57,334 nt of DNA from Candidatus Euphemobacter frigidus (GTDB lineage: Bacteria > Auribacterota > Erginobacteria > Erginobacterales > Erginobacteraceae): the NCBI GenBank assembly GCA_030765805.1, contig JAVCDH010000080.1:1-57334 (forward strand), read 5' to 3'. Within the stretch, counting starts at the first letter, position 1. Every line of letters begins with the position of its first letter. A model generated the notes under the pieces. That model saw only the letters and a list, made by a program, of their open reading frames with translations. It made no database searches and had not been told where the DNA came from. Shown one piece after another: positions 41,115 through 48,867 of the stretch. The translations under genes and the position numbers were made by a program.

Positions 41115-41963
41115 ATGAGAAGAATTGTGATCGTTTGCCTCTCTTATTTAATTTTTTCTTCTCCCGCGTTAGCGGAAGAAGAAAAATTAAACATGGCTAT
41201 TGTTTTTCCCGGCGGGCCCTCCCTGGAGAAAGTGGAGAAGTATATCGGCCAGTTCATCGATATTATCGCCGCCCGGGTCGGGATTGGAGGGGAATTCGTC
41301 ACCGGCCGCTACTTCACCGAACAGAAGACCGCTCTCGATTACCTGGATAAAAATCGGGACGCCTTCATCATCAGTTCTCTCGGTTTTTATCTCTCCCAGA
41401 GGAAAGCCCTCGGTCTCATTCCCCTGGCCCGGATCGAGCTGACCGCGGGCCCCTCCGAGCGCTACTACCTGGTGGTGGAGAAAGGGGCTTTCGGAACGCT
41501 GGATGAACTAAAAGGAAAGACTATCTCCGGGAGCACTCTCTATGAAAACCCCCGGTTTCTGAACCGGATAGTCTTTAATAACCTGGTGGATATCCGTTCC
41601 GAATTCATCCTCAAGCCCACCGCGCGGCCGCTCTCCGCGATCCGAAAGTTGCTGAAGGGAAAGCTTGATAGTGTGCTGCTGGATGAGGTCCAGTACAACA
41701 GCCTGAAGAGCCTGCCGTTCTTCAACGAGATCGCCGTGGTTTATGTATCTCCCGCTCTTCCGGACGTGGGACTGATGATGGTCGATACCCCCGCCACCCG
41801 GAAGCTGAAGAAACGGTTGCTTGAGGCCCTCCTGGCCATGGGGGAGTCCGAAGAAGGGGCCGCCGCCTTCAAATCCTTCGGGTTGACCGGTTTTAAGCTG
41901 ATAGAACCGGGTTCCCTGAATGAAGTTATTAAAAAATACGGAGAGAAGGGGGATTCTGAATGA
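41115..41963 (+). CDS. PhnD-like periplasmic binding protein
   Basis: 282 residues with a signal peptide (MRRIVIVCLSYLIFSSPALAEE). The mature part follows the PhnD/PF12974 pattern: LNMAIVFPGGPSLEKVEKYIGQF, FVTGRYFTEQKTALDYL, YYLVVEKGAFGTLDELKGKTI and a type II binding fold. No ABC permease or ATPase accompanies it, so it may deliver its ligand to the RND exporter just upstream or act as a sensor. GGAGA lies before this ATG; an ATG at 41094 overlapping the exporter stop would add seven residues and is the alternative. Confidence 0.75.
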   Translation: MRRIVIVCLSYLIFSSPALAEEEKLNMAIVFPGGPSLEKVEKYIGQFIDIIAARVGIGGEFVTGRYFTEQKTALDYLDKNRDAFIISSLGFYLSQRKALGLIPLARIELTAGPSERYYLVVEKGAFGTLDELKGKTISGSTLYENPRFLNRIVFNNLVDIRSEFILKPTARPLSAIRKLLKGKLDSVLLDEVQYNSLKSLPFFNEIAVVYVSPALPDVGLMMVDTPATRKLKKRLLEALLAMGESEEGAAAFKSFGLTGFKLIEPGSLNEVIKKYGEKGDSE

Positions 41964-41980
41964 TCAAACATCCCCGGTGA

Positions 41981-42159
41981 GAAAGCCCCCGGTGGGTTCA
42001 TCCCACCGGAGCAAAAGTTCAATAGCTGCAATTCGGTCAACAGCAAGAAAGCCCCCGGTGGGTTTATCTCACCGGAGCAAAAGTTCAATAGCTGCAATTC
42101 GGTCAACAGCAAGAAAGCCCCCGGTGGGTTTATCTCACCGGAGCAAAAGTTCAATAGCT
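41981..42159. repeat. Three 66-bp tandem repeats with internal hairpin
   Basis: Copies begin at 41981, 42047 and 42113 (the third is 47 bp). Each starts GAAAGCCCCCGGTGGG, has its stem CCGGTGGG/CTCACCGG (TCCCACCGG in the first) and ends in GCAAAAGTTCAATAGC. Sixty-six is a multiple of three, so an accidental frame through them shows a 22-residue periodic peptide; I do not regard it as a gene. They lie directly before the lipoprotein gene. Confidence 0.9.
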
Positions 42160-42177
42160 AACAAGGTGTTACTTTAA

Positions 42178-42987
42178 ATTTACACGCTGATTGCAAAATT
42201 CGGATTAATTCTCGTTCTGCCGGCTCTGGTCCTGACCGGTTGCGCGTCAATCCCCACGGAGAGCCCGCCGGCCCTGGTGGCGGTGGAGGTGGAGGAGCTC
42301 ACCGACTCCGAAGATCCGGATGAGATGATCGAGGTGGCGAGCCGGTACTCTACCTATTCCGCCCCGCTTGACAAGCACCTGGCCGCCTTCAAACTGGCCC
42401 AGCGTGCCTACCTGATGGACCGGTCGAACCGGGACGCGGCCCTTACCCTCTCGAAGAGCGCGCTTCTCCTCTCCGGACTGATCAAGGACGAAGAAAGAAA
42501 GTCGGAGATTGTCCGCAAGGGGTACGAGGCGGCGGCCCGGGCCGGGGGTGAGGGAGACGATCCTCTATCCGCTTATTATTTTGGAACTCATCTGGGGCTC
42601 CTGATCGAGGAAGAAGGGCTCACCGCGGTGAGTGAGGTCCCCCGGTTTGAGGACGCGCTGCTGAGAGCGTTGAAGAAGCCGGGAACGGATATGGGGGGAC
42701 CTTTAAGGGTGCTGGGGATGCTCTACCTCCGTGCTCCCGCCTGGCCGGCCGGGGTCGGTGATCTGGAGCTGGCTCTCGAGATGCTGGGGAGAGCCGCCCG
42801 GGAGTATCCGCTTCATCCGGAGAACCACCTCTTTCTTGCTTATGCCCTGCAGGAAGACGATCAGACTCGGGAAGCCCGCGAGGAATTGAGAAGAGCGTCG
42901 GAAGCCGTATCCGGCGGTCGATGGGGGGATTACGCGCCCCGGTGGCGGAAAGAGATTGAAAAATTCCGGGAAGAGCTGGATAATTAA
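42178..42987 (+). CDS. TPR-like lipoprotein with unusual start
   Basis: Read from 42178 the frame gives (I)YTLIAKFGLILVLPALVLTGCASIPTE, a clear lipoprotein signal with LTGC lipobox, then about 245 residues of helical repeats (RYSTYSAPLDKHLAAFKLAQRAYLMDRSNRDAALTLS; HPENHLFLAYAL) like TPR units. The first ATG/GTG/TTG in frame is GTG 42277, beyond the signal. ATT at 42178, preceded by AAGGTG nine bases upstream, sits where an ATG is expected; CTG at 42187 is another choice. A stop codon (TAA) immediately precedes 42178. Either a rare start codon is used or the start was lost after the tandem repeats expanded next door. It precedes the methyltransferase gene by 32 bp. Confidence 0.7.
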   Translation: MYTLIAKFGLILVLPALVLTGCASIPTESPPALVAVEVEELTDSEDPDEMIEVASRYSTYSAPLDKHLAAFKLAQRAYLMDRSNRDAALTLSKSALLLSGLIKDEERKSEIVRKGYEAAARAGGEGDDPLSAYYFGTHLGLLIEEEGLTAVSEVPRFEDALLRALKKPGTDMGGPLRVLGMLYLRAPAWPAGVGDLELALEMLGRAAREYPLHPENHLFLAYALQEDDQTREAREELRRASEAVSGGRWGDYAPRWRKEIEKFREELDN

Positions 42988-43019
42988 TCCGCTGATAAAC
43001 GGGGAGGGGGATGCACACA

Positions 43020-43754
43020 ATGAAAGAAATCAAGATGATGCCGGTTGGGTTGTTCTTTCTGATTCCGGTCATATTTGCCGCCTCCTGTGGAGGCAAGCCG
43101 GTAAATATCCCTGAGAGGGACCGGAACCGGGCCCGGGAACGGATGGTTCGGCAGTTGCTGCGGTACGGGATCAATGATGAGAGAGTGATCGCCGCCATGA
43201 GCACGGTTCCCCGCCATCTCTTTATCCCGGAGAAGTACCGTGACACCTTCGACCCTTACGGCGATTACCCCGGTCCGATCGGCTCCGGGCAGACAATCTC
43301 GCAGCCTTATATCGTCGCCTACATGACGGAGCGGCTGGATGTAAAGCCGGGAGAGAAGATCCTGGAGATCGGGACCGGCTCCGGCTACCAGGCCGCGGTG
43401 CTCGCCGCCCTGGGCGCCGATGTGTACACCATCGAGATCATCCCGGAACTGGCGGAGCACGCCCGTCGTGTTCTGGCCGAACAGGGCTATCGGAAAGTGC
43501 AGGTCCGGGCCGGTGACGGTTACAAAGGGTGGCCGGAACGGAGCCCGTTTGACGAGATCATCGTGACCTGCGCCCCGGAAGAGATCCCCCGGGCCCTGAT
43601 CGAGCAGCTCAGAGACGGAGGGCGGATGATCCTTCCCCTGGGCGCCCGGTTCCAGCGGCTGGTGATCTGCCGGAAGGAGGGGGGAGAGGTCAGGATCGAG
43701 GATGATCTCCCGGTCCGTTTTGTGCCGATGGTTCACGGAAGGGAAGTGAAATAA
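43020..43754 (+). CDS. pcm: Protein-L-isoaspartate O-methyltransferase, lipoprotein form
   Basis: 244 residues. The core is a clean PCMT: MVRQLLRYGINDERVIAAM, PRHLFIPEKYRD, GSGQTISQPYIVAYM, then SAM-binding LEIGTGSGYQAAVLAALG. It repairs isoaspartyl residues with SAM. Unexpectedly it starts MKEIKMMPVGLFFLIPVIFAASCGG, a lipoprotein-like signal with Cys after AAS. PCMT needs SAM, a cytosolic cofactor, so membrane-tethered export is a puzzle; related lipid-tethered forms are known to me only as scattered cases. The start at 43020 leaves GGAGGGGG nine bases upstream; 43011 is the alternative. Confidence 0.85.
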   Translation: MKEIKMMPVGLFFLIPVIFAASCGGKPVNIPERDRNRARERMVRQLLRYGINDERVIAAMSTVPRHLFIPEKYRDTFDPYGDYPGPIGSGQTISQPYIVAYMTERLDVKPGEKILEIGTGSGYQAAVLAALGADVYTIEIIPELAEHARRVLAEQGYRKVQVRAGDGYKGWPERSPFDEIIVTCAPEEIPRALIEQLRDGGRMILPLGARFQRLVICRKEGGEVRIEDDLPVRFVPMVHGREVK

Positions 43755-43769
43755 ACAAGGAGGATAGAG

Positions 43770-44147
43770 ATGGTACTTAAAGTTACTGTAAGAGAAAAAG
43801 AGTCCGGCGTCTTTTCACTGATGCCGGTCGGCTCAATCGATACCGGTACCGCGCCCATTCTGGAGAAGGAAGTTGACGCGATCCTGGAGAAAGATCCCCG
43901 GGTCGTTATCTTCGACATGGGAGGAGTGGAGTATATCAGCAGTATGGGAGTGCGGGTATTCATCAAAACTAAAAAGGATCTGAAGAGGATCGGAGGGAGA
44001 CTGATGATGGTCAACCTCCCTCCCCAGATCAAAAAGGTCTTCGATATCATCTACGCTCTCCCCAAAGAGGAGATCTTCGAGAGCATCGAGGAGCTGGATG
44101 AGTACCTCACGGCCATGCAGCGCCAGGTCCTGGAAGATCAGGATTAA
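43770..44147 (+). CDS. STAS-domain anti-sigma factor antagonist-like protein
   Basis: 125 residues, SpoIIAA fold: LMPVGSIDTGTAPILEKEVD, VIFDMGGVEYISSMGVRVF with the phosphorylatable Ser in YISS, then a helical C-terminus. It would bind an anti-sigma kinase or act in partner switching; neither partner is in the window. AAGGAGG precedes the ATG, 15 bp after the methyltransferase stop. Confidence 0.88.
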   Translation: MVLKVTVREKESGVFSLMPVGSIDTGTAPILEKEVDAILEKDPRVVIFDMGGVEYISSMGVRVFIKTKKDLKRIGGRLMMVNLPPQIKKVFDIIYALPKEEIFESIEELDEYLTAMQRQVLEDQD

Positions 44148-44178
44148 CCACTGTGAGTTTTGACTGCCGGGTCGGTGT

Positions 44179-45297
44179 TTATTTCTGAAGAATATTGGGG
44201 AGATATCCGGAGGATTTTTCCCGGCGGCTGCGGCGTCCGAGCCAGAAGAAGAAGGCGGCCTGAACGAGGAAGATAAGTATCAAAAGAAGTGTCTTCCAGA
44301 AACCTCCTCCCGTCTTCTTTATCTCCACCAGCTTGTCCTCGGGAAGGTCGACTTCTTTTAGCTGTGCCGGGGCTGGTTCCCGCCTGGCAACAGTCTGTTT
44401 TTGTTTTCTCAATGCGGGCTGAATGTGCCTTTTACCCGAAGCAGAAGAAGGGAGGGAAGAGAAGGATTGGGCGAGAAGTTCCCGGACGGCGTTATTCCGT
44501 TCCTCCTTCTTCTTGGAACCCATTACCACCGCGATCAGCCTGATCCCCCCGCGGTTAGAGGTGGCCGCGATCGAGAAGCCTCCGGCCCGGAAAAAGCCGG
44601 TCTTCAAACCATCGCCCTCCATGCTCTTCAGGAGAGGATTGTGGCTCCGCATCTCAAAACTATCATCCCGAAAGCCCCGGACCTGGGTTGAGGTGTAGCG
44701 GAGGATCGCGGGGTGTTTGAGCAGTTCGCGGCAGAGGATGGTGATATCCCGCGGGGTGCTGAAGTCCGGTTTCTGGCCTTTCCCCGGCGGGAGTCCGTGG
44801 ACGGAGTGGAACTCGGTCTCCTTCATCCCCAGCTCCCGGCCCCTCTCCTGCATCATCTCGACAAAGCCGTCTTTCGAGCCGGCCACATGAAGGGCAAGGG
44901 CCACGGCGGCGTCATTGGCGGACTGGATAATGAGGGCGTAGAGGAGTTCCTCGACGGTGAAGATCTCGTTCTCTTTCAGGAAGACCTGGGATCCCCCCAT
45001 CCGGGCCGCCTCGGCCGTGCAGACCACCCGCTCATCGAGATGGAGAAACCCTTTCTCGATCTTCTCCTGGATGATAAGGAGCATCATCAGTTTGACAATG
45101 CTGGCCGGGTAGCAGGGCGTATCGCTATTTTTCTCGAAAAGGGTCTCGCCGGTATCCGCCCGGATGACGATCGCTCCCCGGTAGGGAGTATCGGTCTTAC
45201 TCGGAATCCGGGCCCGGGCGGCAACTCCGCCGGCGGGAAGGACCAGTAAAGTGATTGATACGACTGATACAAGAACGATGGTTAAATAGTCTTTCAT
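44179..45297 (-). CDS. dacA: D-alanyl-D-alanine carboxypeptidase (PBP5/DacA family)
   Basis: 372 residues from the ATG at 45297 (a TTG at 45324 is possible). An N-terminal signal (LTIVLVSVVSITLLVLPAG), then S-I-V-K in YPASIVKLMMLL, S-A-N in IQSANDAAVAL and KTG in GDGLKTGFFRAGG are the three serine-peptidase motifs. The C-terminal part has a proline-rich stretch and a transmembrane anchor, LLLILIFLVQAAFFFWLG, rather than the amphipathic helix of E. coli PBP5. It trims pentapeptides in the cell wall. Confidence 0.93.
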   Translation of the reverse strand: MKDYLTIVLVSVVSITLLVLPAGGVAARARIPSKTDTPYRGAIVIRADTGETLFEKNSDTPCYPASIVKLMMLLIIQEKIEKGFLHLDERVVCTAEAARMGGSQVFLKENEIFTVEELLYALIIQSANDAAVALALHVAGSKDGFVEMMQERGRELGMKETEFHSVHGLPPGKGQKPDFSTPRDITILCRELLKHPAILRYTSTQVRGFRDDSFEMRSHNPLLKSMEGDGLKTGFFRAGGFSIAATSNRGGIRLIAVVMGSKKKEERNNAVRELLAQSFSSLPSSASGKRHIQPALRKQKQTVARREPAPAQLKEVDLPEDKLVEIKKTGGGFWKTLLLILIFLVQAAFFFWLGRRSRREKSSGYLPNILQK

Positions 45298-45442
45298 GGG
45301 CGGAAAATTAATCCGGTTTAACAAACTCCGGCTTGATTTTTCGTGAACTATAAAAGATAATCCTTAATCCGGCAATACGAAACTGGAGAAGAAGGAAAAC
45401 TGGAGAAGAAGATCAGGGCCGAGATCAAGGCGCCCAAGAAGA

Positions 45443-47458
45443 ATGATCATGATTAAACTTTTACGATTCACTCCGATAATTGTCTTTCTTATCGCCTTTG
45501 CCACCTATCTCCTTACTCTGACGCCGACCGTTGATTTTATCGATAGCGGTGAACTGGCGGCAGTCGCCGCTACGCTGGGGATCGCCCATCCGACCGGGTA
45601 TCCCCTCTTCACCCTGATCGGGCATCTCTTCTCCCGGCTCCCGATCGCCGAGACCGTCATCGCCCGCCTGAATATTATGAGCGCCCTCTTCGCCGCCCTG
45701 GGAGCGGGGTTCTTTGCGGTCTTGATTAAATTCTTTTTGAGCATGGGAACGGCCGCCGCGGAGACGCTAACGAAGGCCGGGAAGAAGAAGGGGAGAAGAT
45801 CAAGGAAGCATCGGAAGCCGAAGGAGGAAGAAGGGCCCGCCGGTTCTCTTCGGGAAGTCCTGGAATGGCTGGCGGCGGCCGCCGCCGGATTGCTTCTCTG
45901 CTGGACGGCGGTCTTCTGGGAGACGGGAACCACCCTGGAGGTATACTCTCTCCACGGCTTCTTCACCATCCTCTTGCTTTTTCTGGCGTTGCGTTATGAA
46001 GCCGCGAGAGGAGAGAAGGAGAGGCGGGCCGGTCTGCTCTTCTTTCTGGTCCTGGGCTTAAGCCTGGCCAATCATCTTACCACCGGGCTTCTCTTCCCGG
46101 CCTTCTTATTCCTCTTCCTGGTCAAGTATATCTCCCAGAAGACCCCCCTCTCCAGAATCATGCTGGTAATGCTCCCGGTCCTGATCGGAGTATCATTCTA
46201 CCTCTATCTCCCGATCCGGGCCGCGAGCCGGCCACGTATCATGTGGGGAGAGCCCACGACGTTAAGGGCGTTGTGGGATAACCTCACCGTCGCTGATTTT
46301 CAGAGCCGTCTCTTCGCCCACCAGTCGGAGGGCGAGACACTTAGAGATTTTTTGCTCCGGTTTCCCCGGAGGGTGGGGTACCTCCCGGTTCCCCTGATTC
46401 TCTGGGGGATGGTCCTGATCTTTCGCCGGTCGAAAAAGTACTTCTTCTTTATCCTGGCCGCCTTCATCCCGGCCGTTCTCTATGCCGCTACCTATAACGT
46501 GGGAGATAATATATTCTATTTTAATCCCGGTTATATCTCTCTTCTGATCTATGGCGGGGTAGGGATATATGGCCTGTTCCGTTTGATTCAACGGAAGTTA
46601 GGGATTGTCTGGCCGGAGGTTATCATGGTGGTGATTATCGCGCTTCCGGCGCTGCTCTTGAATTTTCAGCGGGTCGATAAGAGAGATAACTACTTTGTGG
46701 AGGATTACATCCATAATATATTCAGCGCCATCGAGCCCGATGCCATTCTCTTTGCCCTGGACTGCCAGGTTATCCTCCACCCGATCTATTATTATCAAAA
46801 TGTCGAGCATTTCCGGGATGATGTCCTGGTCCTCCCCAACCACGGGCTTCAGAAGGGGTGGTACTGTGACCAGTTGAAATATCACCACCCGGAGCTATAC
46901 CGGAGATCGGCCCGGGAGATCGAAGATTACCGGGCTTACCTCGACCGGTTCAACCGGGGTGAGGTTGCGGATCCCCGGCTCCTCGATCAAAAGTACTACC
47001 GGATGCTCTTCAGTATCATCTCCCACAACTACGATCACCGGCCGATCTATATCACCTCGGAGTTCAACCCGGCCTTTCACCCGGATTTTCATCCCGGCTA
47101 TCACCGGATCCCGGAAGGGTTATGCTGGAGGCTCTACCGGGAGGGGGAAGTTCCTGATGAGTTCCCGTACCGGGAGTTCTCCTACCGGGAGCTGGGATAC
47201 CCCCACAAGGATGCCGACGCCGTCCGCCACGCTTACATGTTCATGCTGAACGAAAGAGGGAAGTATGAAGCCGGCCGGGGAGACTTTGGGACAGCCCTCC
47301 GCTGGATCGACCAGGCCCGGCGGGTCTACCCCGGAAAAGATCTTCTCTCCGACCGGTATAACGGGATCTGGGTGGTGCCGAATCGATTCCGGGAGATCCG
47401 GAAGACCAGAGAGAGTGTGCTCCGGCAGGCCGAGGCGGAGAGGAGAAGGAAGAGATGA
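45443..47458 (+). CDS. DUF2723 polytopic membrane protein (glycosyltransferase-like)
   Basis: 671 residues. It begins FTPIIVFLIAFATYLLTLTPTVDFIDSGELAAVAATLGIAHPTGYPLF, the DUF2723 signature, with about ten helices (LSLANHLTTGLLFPAFLFLFLV; PVLIGVSFYLYLPIRA) and a 200-residue soluble C-terminal part (HPIYYYQNVEHFRDDVLVL...). The DSGE acidic motif after helix 1 is like that of GT-C glycosyltransferases. A Lys-rich cytoplasmic loop lies near 110-130. Role: likely lipid-linked sugar transfer. Its stop overlaps the next gene by 4 bp. Confidence 0.88.
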   Translation: MIMIKLLRFTPIIVFLIAFATYLLTLTPTVDFIDSGELAAVAATLGIAHPTGYPLFTLIGHLFSRLPIAETVIARLNIMSALFAALGAGFFAVLIKFFLSMGTAAAETLTKAGKKKGRRSRKHRKPKEEEGPAGSLREVLEWLAAAAAGLLLCWTAVFWETGTTLEVYSLHGFFTILLLFLALRYEAARGEKERRAGLLFFLVLGLSLANHLTTGLLFPAFLFLFLVKYISQKTPLSRIMLVMLPVLIGVSFYLYLPIRAASRPRIMWGEPTTLRALWDNLTVADFQSRLFAHQSEGETLRDFLLRFPRRVGYLPVPLILWGMVLIFRRSKKYFFFILAAFIPAVLYAATYNVGDNIFYFNPGYISLLIYGGVGIYGLFRLIQRKLGIVWPEVIMVVIIALPALLLNFQRVDKRDNYFVEDYIHNIFSAIEPDAILFALDCQVILHPIYYYQNVEHFRDDVLVLPNHGLQKGWYCDQLKYHHPELYRRSAREIEDYRAYLDRFNRGEVADPRLLDQKYYRMLFSIISHNYDHRPIYITSEFNPAFHPDFHPGYHRIPEGLCWRLYREGEVPDEFPYREFSYRELGYPHKDADAVRHAYMFMLNERGKYEAGRGDFGTALRWIDQARRVYPGKDLLSDRYNGIWVVPNRFREIRKTRESVLRQAEAERRRKR

Positions 47459-48855
47459 TAACGGTTACCTTTTTAGGAGCAGCCCGGAATGTAACCGGCT
47501 CCCGCTTCATCGTGCGCACCGGCGAAATATGCCTGCTGGTTGATTGCGGCCTCTTCCAGGAACGGGATCTCCGTTATCGCAACTGGGAGGATTTCCCGGT
47601 CAACCCGGGCGAGATTGACGCGGTGGTTCTGACCCACGCGCATATCGATCATTGCGGGTACCTGCCCAAACTGGTGCGGGAAGGATTCGCCGGGAAGATC
47701 TTCTGCACCCCGCCGACCGCGGGGGTGGCGCGGGTGGCGCTTCTGGACTCGGCCCATATCCAGGAAGAGGACGCCGCTTATAAAGAACGCCGGCATAAGA
47801 AAAAGAGACAACGGGGGCCCTATCCTGAGATCCCCCTTTATACAGTCAAGGACGCGGAAGCGGTTTTGCCTTTACTGGAGACCGTTTCTTATTACCAGCC
47901 CCGAAAGATCTCATCCACGGCCACGGTGGTCTTTCACGATGCCGGTCATATTATCGGCTCTTCCATCGTCGAGTTGCGGATCGGTAAATCGGAGGAGCGG
48001 AAGCGGCTCATCTTCTCCGGTGATCTCGGGCGCCGGAACAACCCGCTTCTGAATGACCCGGATCTCATTGAGGCGGCCGATTATGTCTTTGTGGAATCCA
48101 CCTACGGAGACCGGCTCCATGAGAGCGGGGATGAGGCGGTTGAGACGCTGGTGAAGGTTATTACGGAGACCGCGGCGGCGGGGGGAAATATCATCATTCC
48201 CACCTTTGCCATCGAACGCGCCCAGGAGCTGCTTTTTTTCATCAAGCAGTTGCTGGAAGAGGGACGAATCCCCCGGCTTCCCAGCTTCATCGACAGTCCG
48301 ATGGCGATCGATATTACGAAAGTCTATGCTTCTTACCCGGAGTATCTCGACCATGTCAACCTGTCCGGCGCGGCTGGCGGCGGGTCACCTTTTTTATTCC
48401 CGGCATTGAAGATGACCCGGTCCACCGAGGAGTCGAAAGCCATCAACCGCCGTCGGGGAAGCGCTCTTATCATGGCCGGGTCGGGGATGTGCACGGGAGG
48501 GAGAGTCAAGCACCACCTGGTGAATAACATTACCCGCCCGGAGAGTACGGTTCTCTTCGTGGGGTATCAGGCCCGGGGAACACTGGGGAGAGTTATCCTG
48601 GAACGCCCCCGGGAGGTCCGCATCCTGGGAAGGCAGTTCCCGGTCCGGGCCCGGATTGAGAAGATAAACGGTTTCTCCTCTCATGCCGACCGGGATGAGT
48701 TGATGGATTGGATCTCGGGCTTTAAAGAACCTCCCCGCCGGCTCTTTGTCATTCACGGAGAGGAACGAGCGTCCCAATCTCTGGCCCGGGCGGTTCGTGA
48801 CCGGCTTGGTTTTAATACCGTCGTCCCGGCCTATTTAGAGAGTTATTCTCTTTAA
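47455..48855 (+). CDS. Beta-CASP metallo-beta-lactamase-fold ribonuclease
   Basis: 466 residues. Motifs in order: FLGAARNVTGSRF, DCGLFQ, LTHAHIDHCGYLPKLV (HxHxDH), FHDAGHIIGSS, SGDLG, then beta-CASP FVESTYGDRLH and IPTFAIERAQELLF, ending with the RMM domain MAGSGMCTGGRVKHHL and FSSHADRDEL. These are Zn-dependent RNA nucleases of the YtcC/CPSF73 group (the N-terminal KH domains of archaeal CPSF are absent). It overlaps the DUF2723 gene by 4 bp, so the pair is co-transcribed. Confidence 0.93.
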   Translation: MITVTFLGAARNVTGSRFIVRTGEICLLVDCGLFQERDLRYRNWEDFPVNPGEIDAVVLTHAHIDHCGYLPKLVREGFAGKIFCTPPTAGVARVALLDSAHIQEEDAAYKERRHKKKRQRGPYPEIPLYTVKDAEAVLPLLETVSYYQPRKISSTATVVFHDAGHIIGSSIVELRIGKSEERKRLIFSGDLGRRNNPLLNDPDLIEAADYVFVESTYGDRLHESGDEAVETLVKVITETAAAGGNIIIPTFAIERAQELLFFIKQLLEEGRIPRLPSFIDSPMAIDITKVYASYPEYLDHVNLSGAAGGGSPFLFPALKMTRSTEESKAINRRRGSALIMAGSGMCTGGRVKHHLVNNITRPESTVLFVGYQARGTLGRVILERPREVRILGRQFPVRARIEKINGFSSHADRDELMDWISGFKEPPRRLFVIHGEERASQSLARAVRDRLGFNTVVPAYLESYSL

Positions 48856-48867
48856 CCCGAATAAACT

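Noticed and set aside
41981..42159. Short CRISPR array
   Set aside because: Repeats are immediately tandem 66-bp units with identical content, no variable spacers and no cas genes.
41920..42177. 85-residue frame with a 22-residue periodic peptide
   Set aside because: Periodicity comes from the 66-bp DNA repeats; it starts inside the PhnD-like gene and has no ribosome-binding site of its own.
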